Assembly (NCBI GenBank): GCA_002162875.1
Contig: MABA01000003.1
Span: 1-64,000, forward strand
Length of the DNA: 64,000 bases
From: Rhodobacterales bacterium 52_120_T64
GTDB taxonomy: Bacteria; Pseudomonadota; Alphaproteobacteria; Rhodobacterales; Rhodobacteraceae
Reading direction: 5' to 3'
The notes under the pieces were generated by a model. The model saw only the letters and a list, made by a program, of their open reading frames with translations. It searched no databases and was not told the DNA's origin. Positions 1-9,133 of the stretch are shown here, in pieces. Position 1 is the first letter of the stretch. Each line of letters opens with the position of its first letter. The translations under genes and the position numbers were made by a program.

Positions 1-341
1 CCAAGCCATAACCTTATCAGTAAAACCGTGTGAAAGCGGGCTGCAAACAAATGCACCAGCCAACCAGCACACTCAAATCTTCGAGTTTTTCAACAGAATA
101 GGCGCAATGCGGCCATGTCTGCTCTCGGCCCAAAGCCGCCGATTGCCTGTCAAGTCAGTGCTATTTTAGTGCTAGCAGAAACCGACATTCGTATTTTTAG
201 TTTAAGTCACGCTTTCTAAGCGAGATGCGGATGCCGAATCCATCTTCGGATTGATTTAGGATTGGATTAAGTCTAATTTTCGTGGTTTGGCGGCAGTGAG
301 TTTCTTAATCATCTTTAATACAATTGTATCAGGACTAGATA
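1..341. other. Gene-free left edge
   Basis: I see no convincing coding region here. The stretch is AT-rich toward its right end and supplies the promoter region of the regulator that starts at 342. The only clear structure is the palindrome at 318-329, listed separately. Confidence 0.5.
318..329. promoter_or_regulatory. 12-bp palindrome before the wHTH/TPR gene
   Basis: ATACAATTGTAT is a perfect 12-bp palindrome ending one base before the AGGA ribosome-binding site (331-334) of the downstream gene. Its position would let a bound protein block transcription or translation start. An autoregulatory operator is inference only; a single AT-rich palindrome can arise by chance. Confidence 0.3.
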
Positions 342-1940
342 ATGAATGACCAAGTTAACATTCGGGTGATACGGTTTTCCGAGGATTTCACATCGGCTGA
401 AGAGCCTGGTGGTGAAGAGATACAGTTCACAAAATTTGAAGCCAAAACATTACAATTTTTTTCACAAAACGCGGGCCGCCTTGTGACCCGAGCACAATTG
501 CTAGACTCTGTATCAAATGAAGGGTCGGACAAGAATGATCGAAATATTGATTTTCTGGTCAACAGACTTCGCAAGAAACTCAAGGATAGTGCACAGGAGC
601 CGCGCTTTATCGCCACTAGATACGGAGAAGGTTATATATGGGTTGGCCAAAGCTCCTCTACGTACGTTGCCGGCAATGATTCCTATCTGGTGATTGGTCC
701 GGTTCGCGTGGCCGGTTCTCTTGTAGATTCAGCAGATCTGGAAAGTTCCTTTTGCCAAAGTCTCCAAAAAGCACTGAAATTCAAACTATCAGGGGAGCAG
801 CGTGTGACGCTGGACCCCGACTGCCCGACAGCATCCGAATTTGGTGCTCTGGCACCTGAAATCGGCGTGGAAATGGCCTTTTTCACTGACTCACTTACCG
901 CGGAGTGCATCGTAACTGTCAGAAAGTTCCGCGATGCAAAAATATTGGCAATGACCCGCATCACGGTTTCGGATGAGGGTAAGTCCTCAACGCAGGAAAC
1001 GGAGGGTCCGCAACAATTAGCCGAGTGGATACTAAATGGGATATGGAGAGGACACGCATCAATTGAATCTTCGGGGGAACCACTTCCTGTAGCAGTGCAC
1101 ACGGCTTCACAATCGAAAAAACTCAAGGGCATCCAAATTTGGGAAGAAACCGATCAATGGATACAAAAGCTTATCGCTGAACACCCTGATGATCCCGAAG
1201 TTCAGTTAAAATACGCCACCCATCTGCATACAAAATATGTTGTTGCCGGGCAGGCATTTTTCAAGAAAGGTATAGACGACCGAAAGCGGGACGAGGACGA
1301 AATCGAGAGCCTTGTCCAGAAAGCGTTGCCGCACATCCAATCCAACCCCGAGTTGGCGATTATGGCTGCCAAGCTGCTGTTCTTTTTAGATCGCGGATAC
1401 GAAAATTTCGCAGTTGATTTGGCCGAGAAAGCGCACAAGGAATGCACAATTATTACCCACTCGCTGCCAATAATCGGACAGATGCGCGGATTTTTGGGCA
1501 ATACTGACCACGGGATTGAAGCCATCGATCAGGCGATTAAACTGGCTGAGGCCGGCTCCCATGTTCATCTATATGCTTTGGTAATTAAATGTAGTCTCCA
1601 GATGGCCGTAAATGATTTTGACGGACTCACGGCGACTAAAAGGGAATTTTTTCATAAATTGCCGACGATGACCGCACTATTTCTTGAGCCCCTCTTTACC
1701 AACCCGGACAAGCCTTCATTAAAAGCCCGTGCTGCGATTATGGTGATATCGAAAAAAGAGGCGGAAGTGATGTTGCTGCACATATACTATGTTACGGCGC
1801 GACTTTTTAAAGTTCCGGAGCATAGGGAAAATTCGATGAGAACACTTGTGTCTCTTTTTTCCCGCCGTTTCGGGGTAGATATCGTTCCGGGCGAAATTGC
1901 TGCGGCCCTTCCCAACCTGATGAAACAATACAGCCGATAA
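342..1940 (+). CDS. Winged-helix transcriptional regulator with TPR-like C-terminus
   Basis: The 532-residue protein opens with an OmpR/PhoB-type winged helix at about residues 15-105: a recognition-helix segment around NDRNIDFLVNRLRKKL and the closing wing motif TRYGEGYIW. There is no receiver domain and no membrane segment, so it is neither a classical response regulator nor a CadC-type membrane regulator. The middle (about 110-235) is not recognised. The C-terminal half is helical and repeat-like, resembling TPR/bacterial transcriptional activator domains. The start is supported by AGGA at 331-334, 7 bases upstream. It faces the minus-strand TAXI/kinase operon tail to tail, so it may or may not regulate it. 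The effector is unknown. Confidence 0.75.
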   Translation: MNDQVNIRVIRFSEDFTSAEEPGGEEIQFTKFEAKTLQFFSQNAGRLVTRAQLLDSVSNEGSDKNDRNIDFLVNRLRKKLKDSAQEPRFIATRYGEGYIWVGQSSSTYVAGNDSYLVIGPVRVAGSLVDSADLESSFCQSLQKALKFKLSGEQRVTLDPDCPTASEFGALAPEIGVEMAFFTDSLTAECIVTVRKFRDAKILAMTRITVSDEGKSSTQETEGPQQLAEWILNGIWRGHASIESSGEPLPVAVHTASQSKKLKGIQIWEETDQWIQKLIAEHPDDPEVQLKYATHLHTKYVVAGQAFFKKGIDDRKRDEDEIESLVQKALPHIQSNPELAIMAAKLLFFLDRGYENFAVDLAEKAHKECTIITHSLPIIGQMRGFLGNTDHGIEAIDQAIKLAEAGSHVHLYALVIKCSLQMAVNDFDGLTATKREFFHKLPTMTALFLEPLFTNPDKPSLKARAAIMVISKKEAEVMLLHIYYVTARLFKVPEHRENSMRTLVSLFSRRFGVDIVPGEIAAALPNLMKQYSR

Positions 1941-2276
1941 CCGAACTTCCGTGCCGCCGCCCGTGAGACGTCCCCCATTGCAAATACCAAACAGATGTAA
2001 AAAGCCAAATTCAAACATTTCTGCAACTATTTAGGCCCAATTTTTTCTACGCATTCGGAAGAGTTAAAAACCGAAGAGGTATGATCGTGTTGCGTACAAG
2101 CCGACTATTTCAGGCTCGGGCACAATCATATTAAGCCGTGACCTCTAAAGCCTGAACGAAGGTTCATTCTTGCTGTTGGCCGGTATCGCGGGGTGGTTTA
2201 CTTCCTGGTGGGCACCCCGCGGTTTCCCGAAAGAGCCGGACTGCAGCGACAAATTTTTTGAGTGCACTGCTCAGAT
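1941..2276. other. Convergent intergenic region
   Basis: This lies between two genes that end toward each other. I see no coding region. It contains the hairpin at 2187-2221 and otherwise nothing recognisable. Confidence 0.5.
2187..2221. terminator. GC-rich hairpin between convergent genes
   Basis: The arms CGCGGGGTG and CACCCCGCG form a perfect 9-bp stem around a 17-nt loop. No T-run follows on either strand, so an intrinsic terminator is only suggested by its place between convergent genes. Confidence 0.35.
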
Positions 2277-4769
2277 TCAGTGCTCGAAGTCAAAAACGAT
2301 TTCGCTAACCGCAGTCATCTTGACACCACACCCGTACCGCCGGGCGATATTTCTGGCGGTACGATCAGTTGCCGCGAAGTTCAAATCGCCGTCAAAGTTC
2401 AAACCTAAGTCGCATGAGCTTTCATTTTTAATTGTGGCGATAAGTTTGAAGTCGTCGAAGTGAAGGTCTAAAGAAACCGATTTAGTTCCCATAGTTTCGG
2501 TCAACTCTTCGCACCATTCGGTTATTGCGGGCGCCGCTCGTCGTACAACTTCCCCACGAGCGCCCCAGCTAGCCCCTTGTCGCGAGACAAAGCTGTTAAC
2601 CTTTTCATTGAGAGAATTGTCAAGTTTGAGCTTGGTCGAGGCATGGTTGGCGACACCTGCGTTCAGGGCAATATTCAATGTCAGTGCCAAAATCGTGGCC
2701 AGCGCCAGTGGGTTATTGACGACCAGCGCAAGCCAATCCGGCGCACCCGCAAACAGATCTGGCATCGCCATCGTTCCGACTCCGGCCAAAAGCGGAATTC
2801 CCACCACAAAATTCCGTCGTGCGTCCAGCATCCGTGATGAAATCAACGCAATGCCAGAGGATACCAGATGGACCGCCAAAAACAAAAGCCCGGCACCTAT
2901 GACGGGAAGAGGCATGAACGCCAACACGGCCGTCAGTTTCGGTGTAAGCGCCATCACGACAAATATTACCGCCAGATACAGCCCGAGTCTACGAGACGTC
3001 ACTCCAGATGCGTTGGCTAATCCAATGCTACCACCTGATATATTTGTACCGACTCCACCCAGAACGCCCGAAGTAATGTTGCTGATCCCGGTGGCAACTA
3101 TGCCGCCGCCCAGTGATTTGGTATCCGGGCGTTTCCAGTTCGCGTCATTAGCTTTCTGGCTACTGACGATAAGGCCAGCATCGGACAGGTTCGCGGCGAG
3201 CGTTGCTATGACAAAGGGAAGAACAAGCGCTATATCAAAAGACAATGTCGGGAAATTGAAAGACTGAAACCCAAAAATTGGCATGCCGCTAACATCATCA
3301 AAATTTGTTGAATCGAAAAGTCCGAAAAATGCGGCGGCTGCATAGCCCACAACAAACCCGGCGGCAGTAGCATATAGTCGAATGCTTCCCTTGGCTGTCA
3401 CACTGAACAACATTATCGTGCCCAGTGTAACCAACCCGACGATCCATTCTTTGGATTCCGAGATTTCATCGCCTTTGCCCAGCCCTACAAATCCTGGCAG
3501 TGCGACCATAACGAGCGACAGGCCTACCATCAGCACGACCACACCCGAAACCTCTGGAGGAAACAGTCGCCTGAACCGCCTGAATACACCGGAAAGTCCC
3601 AGTGACAAAATGCCGGAAAAGACGGTCATGCCAAAAACCATACTCATCCCACCAAGCCGTGCTGCCTGCATGGCAGGAGCTACAAAAATTGCCGACGTTA
3701 TGAAAACCCCGAAATATCCCGATCCTATGGGGCCATGTCGGAGGGACTGCACAACGGTACCGATCGCCATGGCGATCAGTGACATGCTAACGACCGCAGA
3801 GGCCGCTAACCGGTCACCACCGGATTCAAGTGTTATAAGAACAGGATGGGCCAATGGAATGATCGAAAGAAAGGCATGCTGTATCGCTAGAACCAACGAT
3901 ACGCCAACTGGTGGAATCTCGTTGACACTATAAATCAGGTCCACAGGCTTTGTGGAGGTTTCGGCAAGGTCGCGGTTAAGCCTTTCAACTTCAATCGCGG
4001 CCGCAGCATAGGCAGCAATCGCATTTTGGATTTGCAGATCACCAGCATTGAAATGTCGCGGCGTTTCGTTGCCGCAAATCAGTACGCCGAACACTTTTTC
4101 ATTTGAGCGTAACGGGCTACAGACCACAGAAACGAGGTTATTTTTAGCCGCCAGAGAACGGCTATCGAATCTGACTTCGTTAACGATCTCGCCGACGCCG
4201 CTTTCTATCACCGAAGCAATTAGATCATCGCCCACGTCACGTGTAGCGCGGTTGTGGAACACAGTTCCTTCGCTGGCAATAATTTCCAGGCGGTTGGTTT
4301 CGGCATTGAGTAACAAGACTGCCGCACTGTCACACCGCAAAACACCAATTGCCTCTTCGCATATTATGGTGGCGATATGTACGGGATCGGTTGCCCCCAA
4401 CACCTTCTCCGAAAGCGAATAAAGCATTGTGATTTCTCGATAGCGATCAAGAGATTCACGGCCGATTGCCCGGATATCGTTTTCCTGCGTAATAAGCGCC
4501 TGGAATATACTTTTGAGCTCGTCTGCATGATGTCCGTTGACAGTTCCCGCAATTGTGTCCCGATCCCATATTTCCAACCCTTGAAGCGAGATCGCACCCG
4601 GATCTCCTGCTAGAACCTTACCAGTGGGACCAATCAGAGCTGTGGGCTTGGCCCATTGATCAAACAGAGGAAGAATATTCTTCTGCACGGCTGGTTTGCG
4701 CAAAAGACGCTGCAGCGTTCTGTTCGGTTTTCCGCCCTTGGGGGACGCAGGATCAATGTGTTGATTCAT
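2277..4769 (-). CDS. GAF domain / NCS2 permease-like / C-terminal cytoplasmic domain fusion
   Basis: This 830-residue protein has three parts. Residues 1-110 are a soluble lead-in and about 115-262 a GAF domain. About 285-705 is a multi-span membrane region of the NCS2 (xanthine/uracil permease) type, with the family's QH pair at 298-299. Residues 715-830 are a soluble tail that faintly resembles a histidine-kinase-like ATPase domain. In ordinary NCS2 transporters the second signature contains QNxG; the corresponding segment here (about 578-594) reads GGSIGLANASGVTSR, so the QN pair is absent. NCS2 proteins normally lack GAF domains and are 400-500 residues, so this may be a transceptor rather than a plain transporter. 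It is the last gene of the operon, 33 bases after the receiver gene. Confidence 0.8.
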   Translation of the reverse strand: MNQHIDPASPKGGKPNRTLQRLLRKPAVQKNILPLFDQWAKPTALIGPTGKVLAGDPGAISLQGLEIWDRDTIAGTVNGHHADELKSIFQALITQENDIRAIGRESLDRYREITMLYSLSEKVLGATDPVHIATIICEEAIGVLRCDSAAVLLLNAETNRLEIIASEGTVFHNRATRDVGDDLIASVIESGVGEIVNEVRFDSRSLAAKNNLVSVVCSPLRSNEKVFGVLICGNETPRHFNAGDLQIQNAIAAYAAAAIEVERLNRDLAETSTKPVDLIYSVNEIPPVGVSLVLAIQHAFLSIIPLAHPVLITLESGGDRLAASAVVSMSLIAMAIGTVVQSLRHGPIGSGYFGVFITSAIFVAPAMQAARLGGMSMVFGMTVFSGILSLGLSGVFRRFRRLFPPEVSGVVVLMVGLSLVMVALPGFVGLGKGDEISESKEWIVGLVTLGTIMLFSVTAKGSIRLYATAAGFVVGYAAAAFFGLFDSTNFDDVSGMPIFGFQSFNFPTLSFDIALVLPFVIATLAANLSDAGLIVSSQKANDANWKRPDTKSLGGGIVATGISNITSGVLGGVGTNISGGSIGLANASGVTSRRLGLYLAVIFVVMALTPKLTAVLAFMPLPVIGAGLLFLAVHLVSSGIALISSRMLDARRNFVVGIPLLAGVGTMAMPDLFAGAPDWLALVVNNPLALATILALTLNIALNAGVANHASTKLKLDNSLNEKVNSFVSRQGASWGARGEVVRRAAPAITEWCEELTETMGTKSVSLDLHFDDFKLIATIKNESSCDLGLNFDGDLNFAATDRTARNIARRYGCGVKMTAVSEIVFDFEH

Positions 4770-4802
4770 GGGACTGACGCTCTTTAGTGTTTTCCTATGG
4801 AA

Positions 4803-5180
4803 CTAGGTAAAAATGGCCTTTCGAACCGCGGACAGAAGCTCATCCGGGTTGAATGGTTTGGTCATATAGACATCGGCACCTGCTTGATTGCCTCGTAGCT
4901 TGTCGTATTCCTGCCCTTTTGCGGTCAGAAGGATGATGTAGGGCTGCGGAAGGTTTGGGTCAGAACGGACTTTCTGGCAGACTTCGAACCCGTTAACAAA
5001 AGGCATCATGACATCAAGTAGAACCAGTTGTGGATGTTCTGAATTGATATATTCCAATGCTTGTGCACCGTCCTCGGCCATTGATATTTCAACGCCTTCG
5101 TCCTCGAGTTCCTCGATACTTTGCAAAATCAAGAGCCTCAAATACGCTTCATCCTCGGCTATCAAAATTCTTTTGGTCAT
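4803..5180 (-). CDS. Single-domain (CheY-like) response regulator
   Basis: The 125-residue protein is only a receiver domain: acidic pair ED near residue 10, phospho-acceptor D56 in QLVLLDVMMP, the conserved Thr in ILLTAKG, and the Lys in MTKPF. No DNA-binding or enzymatic output domain follows. The start at 5180 is chosen because AAGGAG lies 8 bases upstream; a longer frame to 5216 has no such site. It follows the histidine kinase by 16 bases and precedes the GAF/NCS2 fusion by 33. It probably receives phosphate from the kinase and acts by protein contact. Whether its partner is the fusion protein is inference. Confidence 0.9.
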   Translation of the reverse strand: MTKRILIAEDEAYLRLLILQSIEELEDEGVEISMAEDGAQALEYINSEHPQLVLLDVMMPFVNGFEVCQKVRSDPNLPQPYIILLTAKGQEYDKLRGNQAGADVYMTKPFNPDELLSAVRKAIFT

Positions 5181-5196
5181 TCTTGTTACTCCTTTA

Positions 5197-7617
5197 TCAG
5201 ATGGCCGTTGCGCCAAGTTTGGCCGTAGGTATCTGGAAGGTGAAAGTGCTGCCGAAATTCAGAATACTCTCGACGGTTATCGATCCGCCTAGATGCTCGA
5301 CTATCTCACGGCAAATCGGCAACCCTAACCCCGTACCCGTTGGCTTTTCGGTCAGTGTGTCACCCACTTGGCGGAATTTATCAAAAACTTCGGCCTGATC
5401 TTCAGGAGATATCCCACTGCCTGTATCCGTAACGCTAATCGAGACGAACGGTCCTTCGCCATGTATTGCCCTGCAAACTACGTGACCCCGGTCGGTGAAT
5501 TTCACCGCGTTTGAAATCAGGTTGATCACAACCTGAACCAATCTGTCGTGATCGCCGATTACCCATGGAAGGTCGTCCTCGATATCAATTTGGAATTCCA
5601 GTTTCTTCTTTTTATACAGACTCGTTGTGGCCGCTGAAGCTTGCTCGATAATCGCGCCTATATTCAGGTTTTCGATATTCCAAACCATCTGTCCAGCCTC
5701 GATTTTTTCGAGATCTAGAATGTCGTTGATCATCTTGGTTAGGCGCTCACCTTCTCGGATTATGATTCCGATATTTTCCCGTACTTGTGCAAGCGCTCGG
5801 TCTGTTGCGCGGTTATTTGCAGCGACATTCGGAAATATTGTTTTCTCAAGGCGACTTTGAACTATCTGGGTAAAGCCCAAAATCGCGGTCAAAGGTGTTC
5901 TTAATTCATGGCTAACATTTGCGATAAAGCTACTTTTTGCTTCACTAGCTTTTCGCAGTTGCTCCACGAGTTCATCCAGTTCTCGTTCATGGCGCTTCAG
6001 GGCAGTAATATCGGTGATGACCATAACAGTACCACCGTCCTCGGTTTTCCGTTCTGTAGCGTTGACCCAGCGATCCGCATTCAGTTCCAGCAAATTTGTC
6101 CCAGATGGTGTTCGATGATAGTCCAGTGTTGTCTTTATCCATTCCTGCTCGCCAATATTTTCCATGACAATAACGCGCGATAGTCTTTCCTTCACAAATT
6201 CGGCATAGCCAGTGCCAATGCGTGGGGCAGTTTTGCCTTCAAACAAAAGTTCGCTAAATTGGCTGTTGCTCAGAACCAGCCTGTCATCGGCATCGAATAA
6301 CGCAAACCCCTCCTGAATGCTCTCGATCGCATGGTCCAGACGGCTTCGGACCTCGTGTATCTCGCGCATGCTGGAATCTCGGAAATCGATAGCGGTATCT
6401 CGGAAAACGCGCAACGCTTGCGCCATAGTGCCAAGTTCGTCCTCACTTCCCTTTGGGATATCAGCTTTCAGATTCCCATTCGCAATAGCCATCATGGCCG
6501 ATGTCAAATCAGTAAGACGTGTCAGTATGCTGCGTTGCACATAAAACCGCATAATCAGCAGCAGCGATACAAGCGTCGCCAAAACCACAGAAATCAACAA
6601 CCCTGACGCGACTTTTTGAACCGAGGCGGCTCGCTCATTTGCGATTACTACATCGGCTTTAGCTACGTTAACCATGCGATCGACCGCTTCGGCGAACCTT
6701 TTGGCTAAACCGGTATTTTCTTGCAGTGCCATGTCTGCCGCAGTCTCTAGCTGCAAACGAAAGGCTTCCTGTTGTATCAGATTGTTTGACCCGTCATACA
6801 ACGACGACAAAATATCTAGACTTTCTTTAAACTCATCAGATTGAGCAGGCTCGATATCCGGTAGAATCTGCCTAATCTGGTCTAAGGTCTCGCTGGCAAC
6901 TTCGCGGACATCTTGCGCTTCGGGTGCAATTTGAATCTTTAATAGCAGACCCATCTCTCGGACATTAGCGGCTGCATCAGCAAAACGGAACTGCCGGTTC
7001 GCGATCTGGGGGTCAGCAGACAGTACACGCGACACGTCATTTCCTAAATTGACTGCCAGCAAAGCAGCAATGCTTTCCAACGCTTGCTGCCCCTGTTCTA
7101 AGAGGCCGTTCTGAGATTTACCAATTGCCAACCTAGCAGTCACAACCCGATCTATTGCCTCAATATTGGCGGAGAACTGCGAGGCAGCCCTGTCGATCGA
7201 GGCCGCTGCACGCGGATCGACACTAAATTCATGCAGTGCGTCCAATAGCGTGTTCAGACGCTCTATTTCCGAAGCAAGTTGAATTTTCAATAGTTCTTGG
7301 CCCGCGGCTGTTTCGGTCGACACAAGCTGAGGCACCACATCTACAATTTTTTGCGCAGTTCTGGTAAGATCAAGCGAATTGGTCGCGATCGGGATCGACT
7401 GCCGGGAAATACGGTCCAAGTTCTGGGTATTAACACTAAGCGACAGGATTGCAATAACTGCAGCGATGACCACCAAAGAACTGATCCCGAAAAAAGCAAG
7501 CATCAATCGCCTGCGCATACCGTGTCGGGCAATGATCTCTGGTTTATTGCGCCGTACAGAATCCGAAAGTTCAAATTCTACGCTAGTCGATGCGGGAGAT
7601 GAGGTCTGCGAAGTCAT
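5197..7617 (-). CDS. TorS-like membrane histidine kinase (periplasmic helical sensor, HAMP, PAS, HisKA, HATPase)
   Basis: The 806-residue kinase has a first membrane span at about 38-61, a ~275-residue helical periplasmic domain, and a second span at about 337-360. HAMP follows (360-412), then a PAS domain starting near EGFALFDADDRLVLSNSQF, then HisKA with phospho-acceptor H570 in NVSHELRTPL. The HATPase domain has the N box (NLISNAVKF) and G boxes (DTGSGIS, GTGLGL). Unlike TorS it has no attached receiver or Hpt domain; the receiver is the separate next gene. A long helical periplasmic sensor is what TorS uses to read its binding protein TorT, and the gene 9 bases upstream encodes a periplasmic binding protein, so sensing through that protein is the natural inference. 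Confidence 0.9.
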   Translation of the reverse strand: MTSQTSSPASTSVEFELSDSVRRNKPEIIARHGMRRRLMLAFFGISSLVVIAAVIAILSLSVNTQNLDRISRQSIPIATNSLDLTRTAQKIVDVVPQLVSTETAAGQELLKIQLASEIERLNTLLDALHEFSVDPRAAASIDRAASQFSANIEAIDRVVTARLAIGKSQNGLLEQGQQALESIAALLAVNLGNDVSRVLSADPQIANRQFRFADAAANVREMGLLLKIQIAPEAQDVREVASETLDQIRQILPDIEPAQSDEFKESLDILSSLYDGSNNLIQQEAFRLQLETAADMALQENTGLAKRFAEAVDRMVNVAKADVVIANERAASVQKVASGLLISVVLATLVSLLLIMRFYVQRSILTRLTDLTSAMMAIANGNLKADIPKGSEDELGTMAQALRVFRDTAIDFRDSSMREIHEVRSRLDHAIESIQEGFALFDADDRLVLSNSQFSELLFEGKTAPRIGTGYAEFVKERLSRVIVMENIGEQEWIKTTLDYHRTPSGTNLLELNADRWVNATERKTEDGGTVMVITDITALKRHERELDELVEQLRKASEAKSSFIANVSHELRTPLTAILGFTQIVQSRLEKTIFPNVAANNRATDRALAQVRENIGIIIREGERLTKMINDILDLEKIEAGQMVWNIENLNIGAIIEQASAATTSLYKKKKLEFQIDIEDDLPWVIGDHDRLVQVVINLISNAVKFTDRGHVVCRAIHGEGPFVSISVTDTGSGISPEDQAEVFDKFRQVGDTLTEKPTGTGLGLPICREIVEHLGGSITVESILNFGSTFTFQIPTAKLGATAI

Positions 7618-7626
7618 TCCCGTGGC

Positions 7627-8700
7627 CTACTTTACCAAACCGATTTCACGGTAAAACCGCTCCGCCCCAAGATGGAGCGGTATGGCAACACCGTTCAAAG
7701 ACGTTTCCAGCGTGACCTCACCACCTTTGGAATGGCCGACATCCAGCAAGCGCCGGCTATTTTCGTTCCAAAACGCTCTGGTGATCTGATAGATCAATTC
7801 ATCGTCCTGGCTTGCCAATGTGATCCATTGGGCCCCAACTGCAAGCGTGACAGTTTCGTCCGTGCCGGCATAGGTTCCGGCAGGAATGGTGTCAGAACTG
7901 TAAAATGGATAGGCTTCAACGATGGCAGCAGCTATCTGCCCGCTGATTGGAACGAGAGTGATTTCCGTCCGCTCCGCCAATTCAATAACAGCATTTGTTG
8001 GATAACCCGCCGTTACAAAAAAGGCGTCTAGCTCATTCGCAATAATTGCCTCCGCCGCCGGAGCTGACTTTAGATGTCGGATGTCCAGATCATCTTCGGA
8101 TAGATCAAACGCCTCTAGGATTGCGACCGCATTTGCATAGCTACCGGATCCTGTTTCATCCAGTGACACGCGTTTTCCACGCAAATCGGAAACTTCGGAT
8201 ATCTTCGCATCGGCCCGTGCTATCAACTGAATATGCTCGGGATAAAGCGCAGCAATGGCGCGCAGATTTCCCTTTGGTTTTGACTGTTGGTAAAGGCCGG
8301 TTCCGGAATAAGCCCAGTATGCGATATCCGACTGACTGAAGCCAGAATTGAAACGCCCTGACTCTATGCCTTCGATATTGTCCACCGAACCTTTTGAACT
8401 CTGCGCCATTGCGATAAGCCCCTCTACACCGCAACTGCCTCCATCATCGCATGGTCTTGATCCTGGTGGGTTGGAAATGGCGTTCGCGACGGCTCCTCCC
8501 AGCGGATAGTAAGTGGCACCGGTTCCCCCGGTTCCAATTGAAAAGAATTGCATCTCTTGAGCGTTGAGCGTCAAAGGCACAGAACTCAGAACCACCATCG
8601 CCAGAGCGATGCGCTTGAGTTGTTTTACGTTGGTTAGAATTGGCCTTCGGATTGCGCCCGCCAAAAATATAAACCCTAGGTTCCTGCTGTAAATCATCAC
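7627..8700 (-). CDS. TAXI-family TRAP-type periplasmic solute-binding protein
   Basis: The 357-residue protein has an N-terminal export signal (basic KQLKR, hydrophobic stretch, cleavage near LNA-QEM at about residue 48). The TAXI-family opening FFSIGTGGTGATYYPLGG follows, and later the segment LRGKRVSLDETGSGS. The GTG start at 8700 has GGAGAG about 5 bases upstream. TAXI proteins normally feed small organic acids or amino acids to a fused TRAP permease; no TRAP permease gene lies here. Instead the gene heads an operon with a histidine kinase, receiver and NCS2-like fusion. It may act as a sensory binder rather than a transport component. The ligand cannot be read from the sequence. Confidence 0.88.
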   Translation of the reverse strand: MMIYSRNLGFIFLAGAIRRPILTNVKQLKRIALAMVVLSSVPLTLNAQEMQFFSIGTGGTGATYYPLGGAVANAISNPPGSRPCDDGGSCGVEGLIAMAQSSKGSVDNIEGIESGRFNSGFSQSDIAYWAYSGTGLYQQSKPKGNLRAIAALYPEHIQLIARADAKISEVSDLRGKRVSLDETGSGSYANAVAILEAFDLSEDDLDIRHLKSAPAAEAIIANELDAFFVTAGYPTNAVIELAERTEITLVPISGQIAAAIVEAYPFYSSDTIPAGTYAGTDETVTLAVGAQWITLASQDDELIYQITRAFWNENSRRLLDVGHSKGGEVTLETSLNGVAIPLHLGAERFYREIGLVK

Positions 8701-8731
8701 GCCGCTCTCCGATTATGTCTTCTGGGAAAAC

Positions 8732-8751
8732 AATGTTGTACAAATGTTGTA
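8732..8751 (-). promoter_or_regulatory. Tandem direct repeat upstream of the TAXI operon
   Basis: AATGTTGTA occurs twice, at 8732-8740 and 8743-8751, with an 11-bp period (one helical turn), 32-51 bases upstream of the operon's first start codon. Such spacing suits a dimeric activator or repressor. The binding protein is unknown; the wHTH regulator at 342 is one candidate, by proximity only. Confidence 0.35.
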
Positions 8752-9024
8752 GAATTATTTGTGCCTTGCAAATTAATTACAGCTTTGAAATATATAAACA
8801 TTCGGAAGAGCTTCGAACTCCTGCACATATTTACAGCAAAATTTGGATGCGCCCTATTTAACGAAAATTGGGCAAACCCACGTTAGCGGTACCTAGGTTG
8901 CGATTGCACGATCGTTATTAATCAGTTTACCCCACGTCACCTCAACCCTCATACGTCGTTTTGTTGGAGTCTGCTTCGGTGAAATCCGGTGAATGTCGGT
9001 CAGCGCAAGAATGGAAATCTCGTG

Positions 9025-9057
9025 ATATCAAACACTTATGTCGTAAGTGTTTGATAT
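9025..9057. repeat. Perfect 14-bp inverted repeat (long hairpin)
   Basis: The arms ATATCAAACACTTA and TAAGTGTTTGATAT are exact reverse complements around the 5-nt loop TGTCG. The structure lies 25 bases before the tRNA fragment. No T-run follows, so it is not an obvious intrinsic terminator. A recombinase site at an integration junction is possible. Confidence 0.6.
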
Positions 9058-9082
9058 TGCTAAGGTATTGTAATCGTAGCGA

Positions 9083-9133
9083 TTTCGGCTCATAAGCCGA
9101 AGGCCGTAGATTCAAATCCTACCCCCGCATCCA
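9083..9133 (+). pseudogene. 3' fragment of an initiator-tRNA-Met-like gene
   Basis: The stretch reads like the 3' half of a bacterial initiator tRNA: GGCTCATAA (CAT anticodon region), AAGGCCGTAGATTCAAATCC (variable region and T arm) and CCCCCGCATCCA at the 3' end. No 5' acceptor or D arm precedes it. The anticodon stem is distorted by an extra G, and the base pair that closes the T loop is a mismatch. It is therefore a decayed partial copy, as left at the far end of elements that integrate into tRNA genes. The intact gene is not in this window. Confidence 0.55.

Noticed and set aside
2608-3267. 219-codon open frame opposite the NCS2-like gene
   Set aside because: Shadow of a clear membrane protein; low-complexity Ser/Thr/Ala content typical of antisense frames.
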